Shown here in pieces: positions 23,617 through 34,398 of a DNA stretch of 64,000 bases. The notes under the pieces were generated by a model, which ran no database searches, was not told the origin of the DNA, and was given only the letters and a program-made list of their open reading frames with translations. The DNA comes from Pelagomonas calceolata (lineage: Eukaryota; Sar; Pelagophyceae; Pelagomonadales; Pelagomonadaceae). A program made the position numbers and the translations under genes. Location: positions 1,674,001 to 1,738,000 of the forward strand of contig CAKKNE010000005.1 of the NCBI GenBank assembly GCA_918797485.1. The letters are read 5' to 3'. Within the stretch, counting starts at the first letter, position 1, and each line of letters begins with the position of its first letter.

Positions 23617-24118
23617 ATTTTGTGTGTCGGCGATCGCGAGCGAATAAGTATACACAGTATACTAGTATACTAGTAAAAATTCTAGTTCGCCCAACTGAGG
23701 TGGGGTCGGCTCTCCCCCTTATTAATTGCACCGGCACCCTCGCAGGCTAGTCATGCGCAGTGCGCCACGCGCAGAGCAGTAGCTTTGGGGAACTCGCACT
23801 GGCAGACCGCCGAGACGGCTACCTCTCAACGCGGCGCGCTTGGCTTTAAGCATGCCAGTGACGCGGAACTAGCGCAAGACCAAGTAGGATCAGTGGGACA
23901 AGTAGTCTCATCCGATCGGACATGCGGCCGCGGGGGCGGGTGCGACGCAGTGGAATAGAGCGAGAGTATATACTAAGATAAAGCCACTAGGACCAGATGA
24001 GACGAGGATACGTGCCTTTGGACACACGGCGGTTTGCTTCATGTTGAATACAGCTGCGCTACTGAATACAGCTGCCCCACATGCGCGCAATTAGGATCCT
24101 GTCGCAATAATGCAAACG
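23617..24118. other. intergenic between RPL30 and WDR60
   Basis: This holds the RPL30 promoter (palindrome at 23656-23671) and, at 23757-23880, a segment similar to 8462-8570 with the GCAGACCGCCGAG and CACTGGCAG words. No gene is seen. Confidence 0.45.
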
Positions 24119-26523
24119 CTAATCAGATCGCGAGCCAGCCAGTGTAATCAACCTATCGAGAAATTCTCCGAGGTCTCTCTCCTTAAATTCACTGGCAGTA
24201 GGCATGGCACGCTTGAAAATTGTTTCCCCGAATGAAATAAAAACTAATTCAGTGGCGTTTGATAGCCCACGGGATATGGCCATTTTTGTTAGTGGGGGGC
24301 TGCTCTCTGAGAAGCCAACTTCTGCAGAAAGTGCACACGAGTATACGGGCGCGGAATCATCTCTATTGAGATCGAAAGCATGTAGATCACCGTTGGCATG
24401 TAGAACAAAAAAAATATTTGGGACATTCGGTGACCATTTAAGGTCGCTGACGCATGTTGCATTCAGTGCTGTGCATCTAGAGAAAACATAGTAAGGCCAT
24501 GTAATAAGTGGCGTAGCAAGGTTGATGTGGTGTACTCGGCAGCCACCATCCAGCTGGCCAACAATGCAAAGTTCTTTGAAAAATGGAGAAAAGTCGAGGC
24601 AGACCGCACGTGTGCCAGAGAAACCGTCAGGTAAGGTAGACTGTGGCGATGCTTGATATGCTTTTGCAACTTTCTTCATTGAAGTTGTCGAAGGAAATAG
24701 TATTCGAGGCTCTGTTGTCATACCCAGAAGTGAGCACTTGACTAGATGGCCGTTACTGAGACCAACCTACACAACCGTGCGATACGGGGGAGGGGCAATA
24801 ACTGTTTCGCTTAGACTAACAAGATACTCGTCGGACCTAGCCGGCAGAGTAGCGAAGGCTGATATGCAAGGTGAGAGAGGGCCGAACTCATTGTCTTTAG
24901 ATATTTTCAGATGGGACTCCGTGCGTTGTCTGGCCGGGGACTGCCCAAAAGATCCTCCAAGGGTTGTTGGCACTGATGACCAGACCGTAAAAGAACGCAA
25001 ACAGATAAGACGTGGATCTCGCCCAGGGGCTGTGGCATTCATTGTATCTATCGTGTGTGCAACGACACCTTCAATATTTAGTGGTGAATCGACCACAAGC
25101 CAAATAGCAAGAAGTCCACAATCATCAACACTGAGCAGCTGGAATGTTAAGCATTTATCATGTATTGGTGATGTGCATGAGCTCAGCATAGGGCATAGCT
25201 CGAGAATGGTGGATTCATGAACAGTCTCTTGCGGATTTGAAATCACGCCTCCCATCATAAAAGGTTCTTCTGGGTGCCCGGGCCTTGACGTAACAACCAT
25301 AGACAAATCCCATAGGATTATTAAACCTGTCGCACTACCTGCCACTACACACAGCGTACCGCTTGGCGCAAAGCAAGCACAGGTCAAGACTGACTCTTCA
25401 CATAGAAGTGCAACAGGAGTGTCAGGGTGCCTCACATCCCAAATTGTAGCTTGGACACTGTTCTTGTCATCCAAGAGAGGAGCAGATTTACTCGGATGAA
25501 AGTAATTTGGACGGAGCGGTTCTTGTAATAGTGCGATGAATATGGAAGTGTGGGTACGCGAAAAAATCAATTTAGTTACTGACCTACATTTCCTGCTGGT
25601 GAAGCAAACCAACATCCTCTCGGGACAAGGCACCGGTTCCGGCTTTGGGGACTTGCACAATTTGGCCCACGGACCTGCTTCATGAAGTGGAGGATTACTA
25701 GGCTGGCTCCGTATCGCATTGTGTTCAACAGTGGCATCATGTGGTTCTTCAGTGTGTGGCCGAATCAATGCCATACAAGTCGCAGATACTCGGTGCAAAA
25801 ACCTCAAAAGCAGCTCGTGTTTTACATAGGTACTAGTTTTAGCACCGGACCATGTCGCTAGCTGCCCACCTTTGCGATTGCAGACCTTCCCTTGCAGGCT
25901 TTTTGCAATGAGATTTTCGAAGTCAGTGTCATCAATCCCATTTGCGAACTGCATTTCTGCGTCTCTAGTCCAAATAGTATCAGCCTGCATTCCTGTGCTG
26001 ATTAACTCGTCTGCTGTACCTACTGCACGCCTGCAAGAATGGTTAAATAACTTGGTGCCTCAGGTTGTAAAGACACTTACTCCTTCATACGCTTTTTTGC
26101 GCTGCAGAGTCGAGGTCGGTAGAGCTGATATTCTGTTTGAGGGAGCTGATCAAATGCAATAAAGCGCTCAGACACCAAGGCCAAATGGCCCTGGAGCCCT
26201 CGTGCGCGGTGGACGGCTGGGTCAAACCAACCAATGAGGTTTCTCGGATTTGCAGTTAAGTACTTTGGCTGTTTCACATCTGCCAAAGCCTTGGATTCCG
26301 TCTGCTTTGCCCTCCTGTCGTCCATTGCTACTTCTCTAGCAATTGCTACTTCGGCCTTTCCCGTCCGACTTAACAGGTCAGAGTTTTCGTGGATAGCTGT
26401 GAAGCTTTCCTCAAGTGTTGAAACCAGCCTGGGTGCTCTCGACTGAAATTCCACAGCGTCATCAACGTCATCTTCGTAGTCCTCGAAATCGTCTTTGTAC
26501 TCATCTATGGCCCCCGATGACAT
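24119..26523 (-). CDS. DYNC2I1: dynein-2 intermediate chain WDR60, 3 exons
   Basis: WDR60 is one of two intermediate chains of cytoplasmic dynein-2, the retrograde intraflagellar transport motor. Exon 1 is 26523-26081 and exon 2 starts at 26031 after a 49-nt intron; exon 2 ends near 24775 and exon 3 runs from about 24735 to 24119 (that junction is not fixed). The protein is about 770 residues. The N-terminus has the acidic-aromatic YKDDFEDYEDDVDD seen in WDR60. A WD40 propeller follows: SVQATIWDVRHPDTPVALLC, GSATGLIILWDLS, CLDFSPFFKELCIVGQLDGG and DLKWSPNVPNIFFVLHANGD, matching the C-terminal blades of the family. The disordered N-terminal half is shorter than in animals (about 1050 residues). 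A GGTACC-type palindrome array lies 50-115 bases upstream of the start. Confidence 0.85.
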
Positions 26524-26574
26524 CCTTCTAAAAGCTTTCTAACGACTATCCCATTATACAGTAATTATTCGGAC

Positions 26575-26638
26575 TGCGGTACCGTAGGTACCTGCGGTAC
26601 TTACGGTACCGTACCGTACCTACGGTACCGTAGGTAAT
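26575..26638. promoter_or_regulatory. GGTACCGTA palindrome array upstream of WDR60
   Basis: About 64 bases contain four to five overlapping copies of GGTACC linked by GTA or TACG spacers (for example GCGGTACCGTAGGTACC and TACGGTACCGTAGGTA). The array lies 52-115 bases before the WDR60 start codon. Similar arrays precede two other genes here. Binding function is an inference. Confidence 0.55.
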
Positions 26639-27368
26639 CAACAAACAGTATCGACCTAAGGATGCTCCTAGGAATGAAGGGGGGCCAGGCAATCGGGGCC
26701 CGGGCGCGGCGTATGAGATACTTTTAGGTCCAGCAATCGGGGCGTGCCGGCCCGGGGCTCGGACTGCTTCCCAAGTCCCGGCCACCGTTTCGAATCGTGT
26801 CTTACCAAACATGAGTCGTATCCAAGGTTACCCGTCGAATCTACCTCAATCAAGAGTCTGGGCTTTGAAATTGCCTAAAAATGCGCTGCATGTACGGGCA
26901 TCGCCGCGCGCTGTTACTGCGGGCACAGGACGACCCTCCGATGCAAATCAGCATCTTGGCAAGTGCGGGTATGATGCGCAGCGCCGACGCGACGCTCGGA
27001 GCAGTACGCGCCAACTAGCTCATTCTTTAAGTCTACATGGACATCTAGGACAAGTGTCACTCACCACAACGCCATCTACGCCCCCCAAACGCCACAACGC
27101 CGATACTAGACTGACCCCCCGGGCCTTGATCATGAGGCTGAGGGGGATACTATTGCATTTTGACAGCCGAAATCGGTCCGGACGCTACCAATCCTGATCA
27201 AGGGGGAGTCGTTACTACTCCCGAGTCCGGCACTGGTGTAGACTCGGACTCCCGGGCGGCCGCCGAGTCCGAGTCGGATCCTTCCGTCGCCACCGCGGGC
27301 ATGCTGCTCCGCGGCATGAGTCGAGACGCGAAATATCAATCGCGTCGGTCGTGTGGTACATAAAGCTG

Positions 27369-27494
27369 TACCTGTACCTGCGGTACCTACGGTACGGTAC
27401 CGTATACATGCATTATGTACTAACATCATTGAATACCGTACCATGGTACCAGTACCACGGTACCTACGGTACCTACCTACGGTACGGTAGGTAC
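27369..27494. promoter_or_regulatory. GGTACC palindrome array upstream of the GAF/C2 gene
   Basis: Around nine copies of GGTACC or GGTACGGTACC-type words, in both orientations, cover 126 bases and end 22 bases before the start codon at 27516. The words are the same as in the arrays before WDR60 and the dynein heavy chain. Confidence 0.55.
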
Positions 27495-27515
27495 TGTGTG
27501 TAATACTAAGCACGC

Positions 27516-30500
27516 ATGTCTGTGGAGGAAATACGCTTGCGTCATGCTAGGCGGCTGTCCAAAGCACATCAGACAAACTCAGTCGAAAACGCAGGACTTC
27601 TTGTTCATGCCCAAAAAGCGCCTCGGCTATCGAACCCGCATACGGCTCTCTACTCCATCATGTTAGAGCAATGTCGCTCTTTCGCTATTGCCCTTAGAAA
27701 CGCCGCTCCACGAATAGCGCGAGCGTGCATGTGGTGGTGCGACGAGATGCGCTCCGATGAGCATGCACTGCTCAATTCTGCCATTACAGAAATGGAAAGG
27801 TGTCTCGGTTACGGCTCCGGCGGTGCGGGATGTTGTGCGTCTGCCGGCTTGCTCAATCCAGGAGCACAATCAATATCTTATGTCGCAGCTAGTCAACATG
27901 GTCGCATAGGGGGGTGTAGTATCAAAGCCGGACAAGGCATGGCCTTCAAATGCATTGATGAAAACAAAACTATCGTAGTTCCAAATCTTTACATGGCGAA
28001 GCGCCTTGGCGTGCATGTTTCGAAAAATTCGCGCGATATTTTTCCTTGTGTTTGCACGCCATTGCGTGCAGAGTTTGGGCGGCCAATTGGTGTACTATCA
28101 GTTGACAGTTTGAGTATCGATACCGATATTCTGGCTGGGAATGCCAACCCAGTAGATTTTCATGAGAGACTTGCTCCCTTTTTGGAAAACAACGATGAGG
28201 CATGCAGGCGCGTTCCATTCTGGAGAATGGAAAAGCAAAGCATGGTTAATCCTAGCACTCGCATAGCTGCCCGTGTTATCCACGGTCAAATTTCCAGCAT
28301 TGAACGACGTGGGCACCTTGGCTCTGTTTATGGTCTCTGCTGGGAAGATGGGTTGTGCGAGCATAATATACCTTTTCGAACAATAAAGGAAAGGCTCCGC
28401 TCGACGCCAGCACTCTTCGGCATCGGTGTGCCGTGTGATGCTGCTCTTCTAGGTTTTGTTGAGTACACTGGCAAGGTTATTGGAGAACAATTGATAAGGT
28501 TGATTTTTGCGGCCAATCGAGTGTAATAGTTTGTTTGGGCTTAGGCTTCGACTAAGAGTGCATGCCAGCGACATCAAGCAGGTTCCTTACGTGCCAAATA
28601 TCACCATCACAGATCTCTTCCACAACAGTCTTGCATCAATGATGTGTTGCATAGTCCATGCAGAAGCTGCAGAAATTTGGGAATATGATGCTCACCAACA
28701 ACTGAGTGTAATTGCTCGGATGGGGCATAACTTTGCCTTTTGCACAATGTCAACTACAAGGCGTTTATTGGAGATACCAGCACATAAGCGATATTTGTTT
28801 TGGGACAAAATCAAGGGCGCTTTGACCTTTCCGATGCCCTTTGTTAATCATACTATGGTTACTCCATTTGCTTGCTATCAACCAAAAAAAGAGAAAAAGG
28901 GTCTTCTATTGGTGACATTATGCGCATTTCACAATTTGGACGCCAATGATCTCATTTTCATTCACAAAATGGGTTCTGCTCTTACAAGTGCACACGAATG
29001 GATGAGTTTGCGCGAGGCTCGAGCACAAATGCGCAAGCTTGCATTGCAACGTATTGGTTCAATGTGCCTAGATCATGGGACTACAGTGCGTGAGCTCATA
29101 CCGGCACTCCGCACTCGTGTGAGTCAATGTTTTCCTCAATCATCTGTTCAACTTGGATACTTGGAACTTGGTGGTGATCGTGTAACCATCATGGGTAATG
29201 TTGAGTATCGTCGGAACAAAAGCCTAGAATTCGATTGTGTTCCTCCTGCAATATGTGCTAGTTTGACGGTTTCGAATCCTGTTAAAATTCAGCGAAAGGA
29301 GTACCTGCCTGGGACAAGAGTGCAGGTCCAGTATGGGAAGTTGTGGTATTTGGCTGTCATACATTTAAATCGAGGGCATCTCACATATGATGTGACTTAT
29401 GATCTTAAAGATTGGATGGGAAGGCCCGTGCGTGAAGCTGGTGTCCCGATTGCGCGACTCAAGCCCATACCTGCGAGGCAATTTAGGGGTTTTCCACAGT
29501 GCCGGTGCGAGGTCAAAACGACGGCGCACGACGACATACACTGCTGGCCATATCTTTTGGTACCTTTAGGCTGCATGCGAGGTATTATCTACTTCAGCTC
29601 CTGGGCAATTTCAAGCCCCGAACCTAATTTTGATGAATTGAACATCATTGGGTTCTTACAAACTGCTGGCATTAGTTTAGGAATGGCGATGGACGATAAA
29701 GTTCGTGGTGGTGCGCTGCGGTACATGCGATCGTTCACTAAGAATAGTGTGTCGCTTTCGAGCAAGGAGATCAAAAAGAAAATGATTTGGCTACTAAACG
29801 AGTGTGCAATGCTTGCGAAGTCTCTTTTGCTTTACAATTTAGTAGACTTATACTCAAATGCTCGTTTTTTGCCGGTGAGCAAAAACTCAAATATGACAAG
29901 TCTTATTATACGCTGCATGGAGATATCAACTAATCTGAGTCTGCTCGATTCGTCTCTACTCATCGAGTCAGATGCAGTATATACTGTATTTTTGACCGTT
30001 TTTGATGAAACCAAGAAGGTGCTCAATAGTCGCAACTCAGCAGTAGTCAGTTCCAGGAGTTTTATTTTTCTCTCGTACAAAGTAGAGTCCGTCAGTTTGA
30101 CATTTAAGCCAACTCGTTATCTCTAGGTCAAAATACACAGCAATTACCCGCGAGGACATGGCATTTTGTATGAAGCTTAGTGAACTTGCCAAAGTACCAT
30201 TGGCCCAAATATCTACCTTGGAGCAATCGGCTTTATTGAGAATCAAGACTCTCCGGGCACTGGAAGCACTGATCAAGCATAAACCTGCTGAGCTGTCACG
30301 AAGCTTACAGATTGCCGGCACACACATTTCAGAAACAGTTAATCGGCTGAATGTATTTATTGCCTATGTGCTACCAGACGATGGTCCGCTTCGTATTGTG
30401 TGGTCTTCAACTAAGCCTCTGAAGGCGGGACCAAGCGCAAATACCTTATTAATCAAGCGCAGATCAAAGCATCTTATGGTTCAATGTCTAATCACCAAGC

Positions 30501-33127
30501 AACCCATTGTTTTTGAGGAACTGGGCGAGGCAGCGCACAAGCTGCATTACTCAAAGTCAAGAGGTACAAAGTTTTGGCCTTGGATATGTGCACCAGTGAC
30601 TACACGTGGCATTCTTGTTTTGGATGCGGGGCTGCAGTCGGTTGCCTTAAGCTCAGGTGACTTCGATTTCTGTGAATCAGCCGCTACGATCCTTGGGTCC
30701 ACTATTGATATGCAATGCAAAGCATCCGAGTTGTCTGCACTCCGACAGATGGAGCATTGTCACGGCAAACACCAGGTGTCTACAAGGGACATATACCTGA
30801 GAGCTCTAGGCGCCATTTACCGTCAACTGAGTTTCCCGTGTCGCCTGTCAGTATTGCAAATGCGCTCGTGGTCATTCGAAGGTAATAAAATATATAGCAG
30901 TGGGAAATGCGATGTTTCATTCACCGCTATCACGCTGCTGCTTCGCTTGCTCAGCATTCAAGGTCCCTATGAGCTAGTTACCCCTCTAGTGGGTATTATG
31001 TATCTCAATAATGTTGAGACCGGGCGAACTTATACAAAAGAACAAAATCCATCATGCTTTAAGTCAGAGCTTTTCTCGATCCCGCTTAGAGTGAATTGGT
31101 TGTCATGTTGTCTCCGGGTTGAAATTTGGAAGGTGGAGTCTGAGCCGAGTATATTAAACCCTCTCAAGGTCGCTCGTTTGATTGGGTCTGCGGAGCTGAG
31201 TGGCAGCTACTACCTTCATTTATCCGACTGCTCACGAGCATATCCGCTTGTTGATACGTGCTATCAGCCGCTATCACCCTCGCTAAAACTCCTATTCGAT
31301 CTGACCCTTCAAAATAGCACGGCGTTTGGTCCCTCCACGGTACCCGCCATATCCACTTCACTATATCAAGAGCGTCCGCACCTGCACTTAATACGTGCTT
31401 CTGCTGAGAGTATGCTACCTCAGCCTGGGCAATATATTTGCGTTTTCTGTGCGGAAGATGGCTCTGAATATGGCAGGACACAAACCTCGCCTCATACAAT
31501 GTGCCCAGAATGGAACAACTTAAATATATCTCTATCCCGTATTATCTATCCCACACCCTGCACAATGCGAGTCGAATTGAGGTCTACTACATGCTACAAG
31601 TCTCATCAGGTCATTGGGTCCGCTATCGTTTCTGGCTCGTCCTTGATATATTTGCCCCGCAACTTGTCTGAATTGCGGCTCCGCCTGACGAATATGTGTA
31701 AAACACCAGACCAGGTGGACTCACCGTCACAATTCGAACAAGAATATATTGTTATTCTGCTGCGCTTTGGGCAAACGAGAAATGATGTTTCCAAGCTAAA
31801 TCGCAACCTGATATCATACCCAGCAGCATCTGTGGCCCGCCTGGTCAACGGCATACTGGAGTTTCGAACTGTTGCGATAGCTCCTGATGCTCATTTCAGA
31901 GCAGAGGCCAGATCCAACGCGAAGACTTCGCATGTTGTACCATTCAGTGATTTTGCAATTAGAATAGGTGAGCGCATTGTTGGACCAGCTGGCGGAACCT
32001 GCTTTGCTGTTGTCGTAGCCTGTGCTCCAGGCGCTTTAGGCAGAGAGCATATCTCGTTCATTGATGATGTTACAAAGTTGCTGGAAGCTAACATAAGGCA
32101 TTTGCGTCACAGAGAACTTCGCAGCTGTGCTCGAGCTCATGGGTTCAATCGAACGTTGGCTGTTTGCAAACAGTGGGCCAGTATCTCACTGCCTGAGCTT
32201 TTCAATGATGTGCTGCATATTTCAAGCCAGTGCTTGCCTGGCTGTTGTGTATATTTGTCATTACTTCAACCTGGTGGAGACGAACTAAGATGCGTGGCGT
32301 CTAATACTCAAAGCAACATGTACGGAAAAAGGTTACTGCGAGGTCAGGGGGTCAGCTTTAACTGCCTGGAACCTGCAACCAACAAAGACATTGTCGTTGG
32401 CTTGAGCACTGAGCACGTTCATGTTTTCAATCAACAAAATTATGGATTGCCATACCTTTGTGTCCCACTGAAACACCATAGAAGTAGATTGGGTGTGCTA
32501 GCTACTGACACATTTGAATTTGTCAGTAAAGTTTGCAAGGGACCTAAGGAGCATCTTGAGGACGGAGTCTTGGAATTCCTCATGGGGCTAGGCGCCATCG
32601 TGGGGCGAGCCATTGACCTGCGAAGAAAGTGTGATTCTCTGGCTTCGTTGCATATCAAGCCTTTCCGGTCTCCAGCTGCGATATTGAATATGTCCCTGCG
32701 TGCTATCTTCTCAAACATTATATTTGCGCTTGCTTGCGAATTCTGGCAAATGGATGAGGAGCGAAAGCTTCGTGCCATTTTGAGCGTCAAACCAGGCTCC
32801 AAAATGTTTCTTTATGGTATTTGGGGTCAACCTAGCGTGATGAGCACAATATACCCATATACGACCGACATGCTCTTGGGAAATTTGCTCGATGCCATAG
32901 CACATGCCAACAGAATGGAGCCAAAGCTGATCGGTAAGCCTTGCCAGATGATAATCATTCCTTTCATTGAGTTTTCAAAATGTCATGCCATTTCTCTCGT
33001 ACCCACACGAGACTTCAAGCCGTGTGATGCAGCTCAAAGCTATATTATGGCAATTGCAAAGGACACGCAACGCATCCTAATTGAGTTTGATTCTTCCAAG
33101 AGCACCATCAGGGCGCAGAAACACTAG
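27516..33127 (+). CDS. large multi-GAF, C2-containing protein, unknown function, 3 exons
   Basis: Exons 27516-28498, 28545-30074 and 30127-33127 (introns 46 and 52 nt) add up exactly to 1837 residues. GAF-like domains are visible at about residues 60-200 (SIKAGQGMAFKCIDENKTIV and PIGVLSVDSLS), about 345-480, about 890-1030 (TKQPIVFEELGEAAHKL, then APVTTRGILVLDAG) and about 1520-1640 (LRGQGVSFNCLEPATNKDIV, LCVPLKHHRSRLGVLATDTF). A Tudor/SH3-like segment lies near 577-615 (GTRVQVQYGKLWYLAVIHLN), and a C2-like domain near 1256-1350. GAF domains bind small ligands such as cyclic nucleotides, but I see no catalytic output domain. Lying between WDR60 and CC2D2A and sharing a promoter array with WDR60 and an axonemal dynein, it may be a flagellar scaffold or sensor; that is inference. 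Confidence 0.8.
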
Positions 33128-33590
33128 GAATGCATGGAAAAAACAAAACCTGAAAGGCTGCCATGGCCATCACCACGAACTATGCGTCATAAAAGACAGA
33201 CAGATATCGCTGCTGGCAACAGCCACGCGGGGCACTTGCGGTGTGCCCGTCCCAGGAGTATTTATTTACTTGTTTATTTATTTGGGTCCCAGATAGACTA
33301 GAGAGGATGCCAGATGAGTTTGGTCAGATAGCAAACGATTTAGTGGCCCACGAACGTTGCGACGGTGCCTGGCTCGGGCGTTTTGAGGTGGTCTCGAGAC
33401 TAGCTGACTACCGGACAACAATTCATCGAAACGGTGCCCGGTCCACACCCACGCCCTCGTGCACGCAGATTAGCGGCGAGTTTGTTCTACCCCGAAGGGT
33501 AGAAGTCAGCCTGAGGTCACTGTCACCAGGCACACTGGCCCATGGGCCGCCCCGTTGCCAGAAGCAGGCAGTTTATTTATAAATTATGCA

Positions 33591-33790
33591 AAAAGGTATA
33601 AACTCCTCCAGGGTCAGCTGCCCTGAGGGCAGCTAACCCTGGAGGAGTTCACACCTTTTCCCCTGCGGGGGGCTGCTCCGCAAGGGTGCTAAATCCGGCG
33701 TGGGGGGTGATGGTTCGGGTTTAAGACTTTTTGATTCTTATAAACCACCGATTTCGGGTTTCGCGGAAGGTTACTGAGTCTTCGTGGCGT
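33591..33790 (+). repeat. hairpin-bearing dispersed repeat, copy A
   Basis: A 200-bp element whose left part (33592-33659) folds into an almost perfect hairpin with arms AAACTCCTCCAGGGT and ACCCTGGAGGAGTT around AGCTGCCCTGAGGGCAGCT. A second GC-rich dyad (CCTGCGGGGGG...CCGCAAGG) follows, then a conserved 100-bp tail. The same element, inverted, is at 50076-50276. It encodes no transposase, so it fits a non-autonomous DNA transposon or a structured-RNA-derived repeat. Confidence 0.75.
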
Positions 33791-34155
33791 CCTCGAAGGC
33801 CTTACATTCAAACAACGTGTATTGGATTGTCTCCGACTCGCGAGATTCGCAACAACTTGGAGGGCATTGCGCGCCGTATCACTGGCCAGCATGCTAGTAC
33901 TAGTACTACGGGTCCTGTCACGTTTAGACCACGCCTCCCGAGCGGCGGACGCGTCTAGGTTTACCCTAGTTTCTCGGAGCGGAGGAGTCGTGGTCTATAC
34001 TCGACAGGTACGGGTCCGGGCAATTTGAAAAACGGGAACCACACAGCCCAGGGCCAGGCCTGGCCCCGCCGGAGAGCCGAGGCTGGGGGACCTCCCATTT
34101 AGTTTGGAAGTCACAACTAGTCGCTGTGTCCCCCTCCCTTGCTGTTTGTGGACAG

Positions 34156-34287
34156 ATCACTGCCACGGCCTTTTTTGCCAGGTTCCCGAATGTTGATTAC
34201 TCCGCTCACCGGAAGTGCCTGGATGTTGTCATCTCTCTAAAAGATGCTAGTGGTGACCTGGACCTTCTGGCCTCCTCCGAGTTTTGA
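34156..34287 (+). pseudogene. orphan C-terminal-exon-like frame, unrecognised
   Basis: After GTGGACAG, a plausible splice acceptor, a 43-codon frame reads ITATAFFARFPNVDYSAHRK then CLDVVISLKDASGDLDLLAS SEF and stops. Its composition is strikingly protein-like compared with the surrounding spacer. I find no convincing upstream exon in the preceding 900 bases. It may be the last exon of a lost or displaced gene, or of a short gene I failed to assemble. I do not recognise the family. Confidence 0.3.
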
Positions 34288-34398
34288 TAATGTTGATTTG
34301 GTGTGTATGCGTGGCATCCAGCGCAAGAGTGCTGCAGTAGGAAATGGCGGCCAGCAATTCTATCCATATTTTTAAGAAGCAGTATCTAGGCTTTATTG

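Larger units (their letters stand above)
26524..27515. other. divergent spacer between WDR60 and the GAF/C2 gene
   Basis: This should hold both promoters. A palindrome array lies near each end (26575-26638 and 27369-27494). The middle holds GC-rich spacer words, including several GAGTCCG / CGGACTC copies at 27220-27280. No gene is seen between. Confidence 0.55.
33128..34398. other. convergent spacer with hairpin element and an orphan exon-like frame
   Basis: The interval lies between the 3' ends of the GAF/C2 gene and CC2D2A. It holds an ATTT-rich tract at 33259-33288, the hairpin-bearing repeat 33591-33790 (separate entry), spacer words such as CCAGGCCTGGCCCC, and at 34156-34287 (+) a protein-like open frame (separate entry). 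The frame 33307-33582 (+), starting MPDEFGQIANDLVAHERCDG, is weakly protein-like but unrecognised. Confidence 0.4.

Noticed and set aside
26575-26638. GGTACC arrays as animal-type RFX X-boxes
   Set aside because: The half-sites do not match the GTNRCC/RGYAAC consensus; only the inverted-pair geometry is similar.
33591-33660. Hairpin as a bacterial-type terminator
   Set aside because: The genome is eukaryotic, and the hairpin recurs inside a dispersed repeat at 50.2 kb; a repeat-derived structure explains it better.
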